A stretch of 55,363 nucleotides of DNA from Chromera velia (lineage: Eukaryota > Sar > Chromeraceae): the NCBI GenBank assembly GCA_018398765.1, contig JAHBMJ010005903.1, positions 1 through 55,363 of the forward strand, in the 5' to 3' direction. This document shows positions 55,336 to 55,363 of this stretch, in pieces; position 1 is the stretch's first letter, and each line of letters starts with the position of its first letter. The notes beneath the pieces are model-generated. The model worked only from the letters and a program-made list of their open reading frames with translations. It had not been told where the DNA came from and ran no database searches. A program made the position numbers and the translations under genes.

Positions 55336-55363
55336 TCTGTGAAGTGGTAAACTGAAGGAGAAA

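Noticed and set aside
1..55363. tRNA, rRNA or telomeric repeats
   Set aside because: I looked for tRNA cloverleaf boxes, rRNA-like conserved strings and TTTAGGG-type arrays and saw none convincing; a covariance-model scan could still find a tRNA.

Overview
This is a nuclear genomic window from a eukaryote, most likely a protist. Genes are split by many spliceosomal introns (donors GTGAGT, GTCAGT or GTAAGT; acceptors usually TGCAG), intergenic DNA is rich in simple repeats, and two kinds of retroelement are present. I suspect an alveolate, possibly a chromerid. The grounds are the gene structure, candidate heptatricopeptide-like (HPR/RAP-type) proteins and a Penelope-like retroelement whose nuclease domain precedes the reverse transcriptase. 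This is inference; no rRNA or organelle marker is present to settle it.

Left part (1-24000). No gene is evident before about 3.1 kb. A poorly resolved minus-strand gene lies at 3185-5893. A 214-bp MITE-like element is at 6638-6851. A seven-exon plus-strand gene at 7153-11106 is clear: all six introns are phase-compatible, and it encodes an MKP-type rhodanese plus dual-specificity-phosphatase protein whose catalytic HCx5R loop is missing. From 14071 to 24015 runs a series of plus-strand exons that I can only partly chain. They include two proteins with possible HPR-like helices, one with an RGG/glycine-rich tail, and a charged coiled-coil region with an in-frame stop. One intron there (19715-20877) is made almost wholly of degenerate GTGAGTGA copies, i.e. 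the donor motif repeated.

Middle part (25265-47630). A 613-bp direct duplication abuts the 3' end of a minus-strand RIO-family kinase gene. That gene's reading frame is broken three times, once by an exact 17-bp tandem duplication. Next comes a 5.9-kb Penelope-like element (32239-38124) on the minus strand, with about 110-bp direct terminal repeats, a GIY-YIG domain upstream of the RT, and a T TTT TTA heptamer exactly where two RT frames overlap. A degenerate Ty3/Gypsy chromovirus with both LTRs fills 39702-45621. A 1.9-kb segment bounded by inverted repeats (45757-47630) holds two divergent unrecognised ORFs.

Right part (49122-55335). The gamma subunit of the COPI coatomer is encoded on the minus strand in five exons (about 906 aa, all phases fit). 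It is divergently paired with a single-exon plus-strand gene for a Pro/Thr/Tyr-repeat protein with a six-cysteine C-terminal module. The conserved cellular genes recognised (COPI subunit, RIO-type kinase, MKP-like pseudophosphatase) are unrelated housekeeping or signalling functions; nothing suggests they form one pathway.
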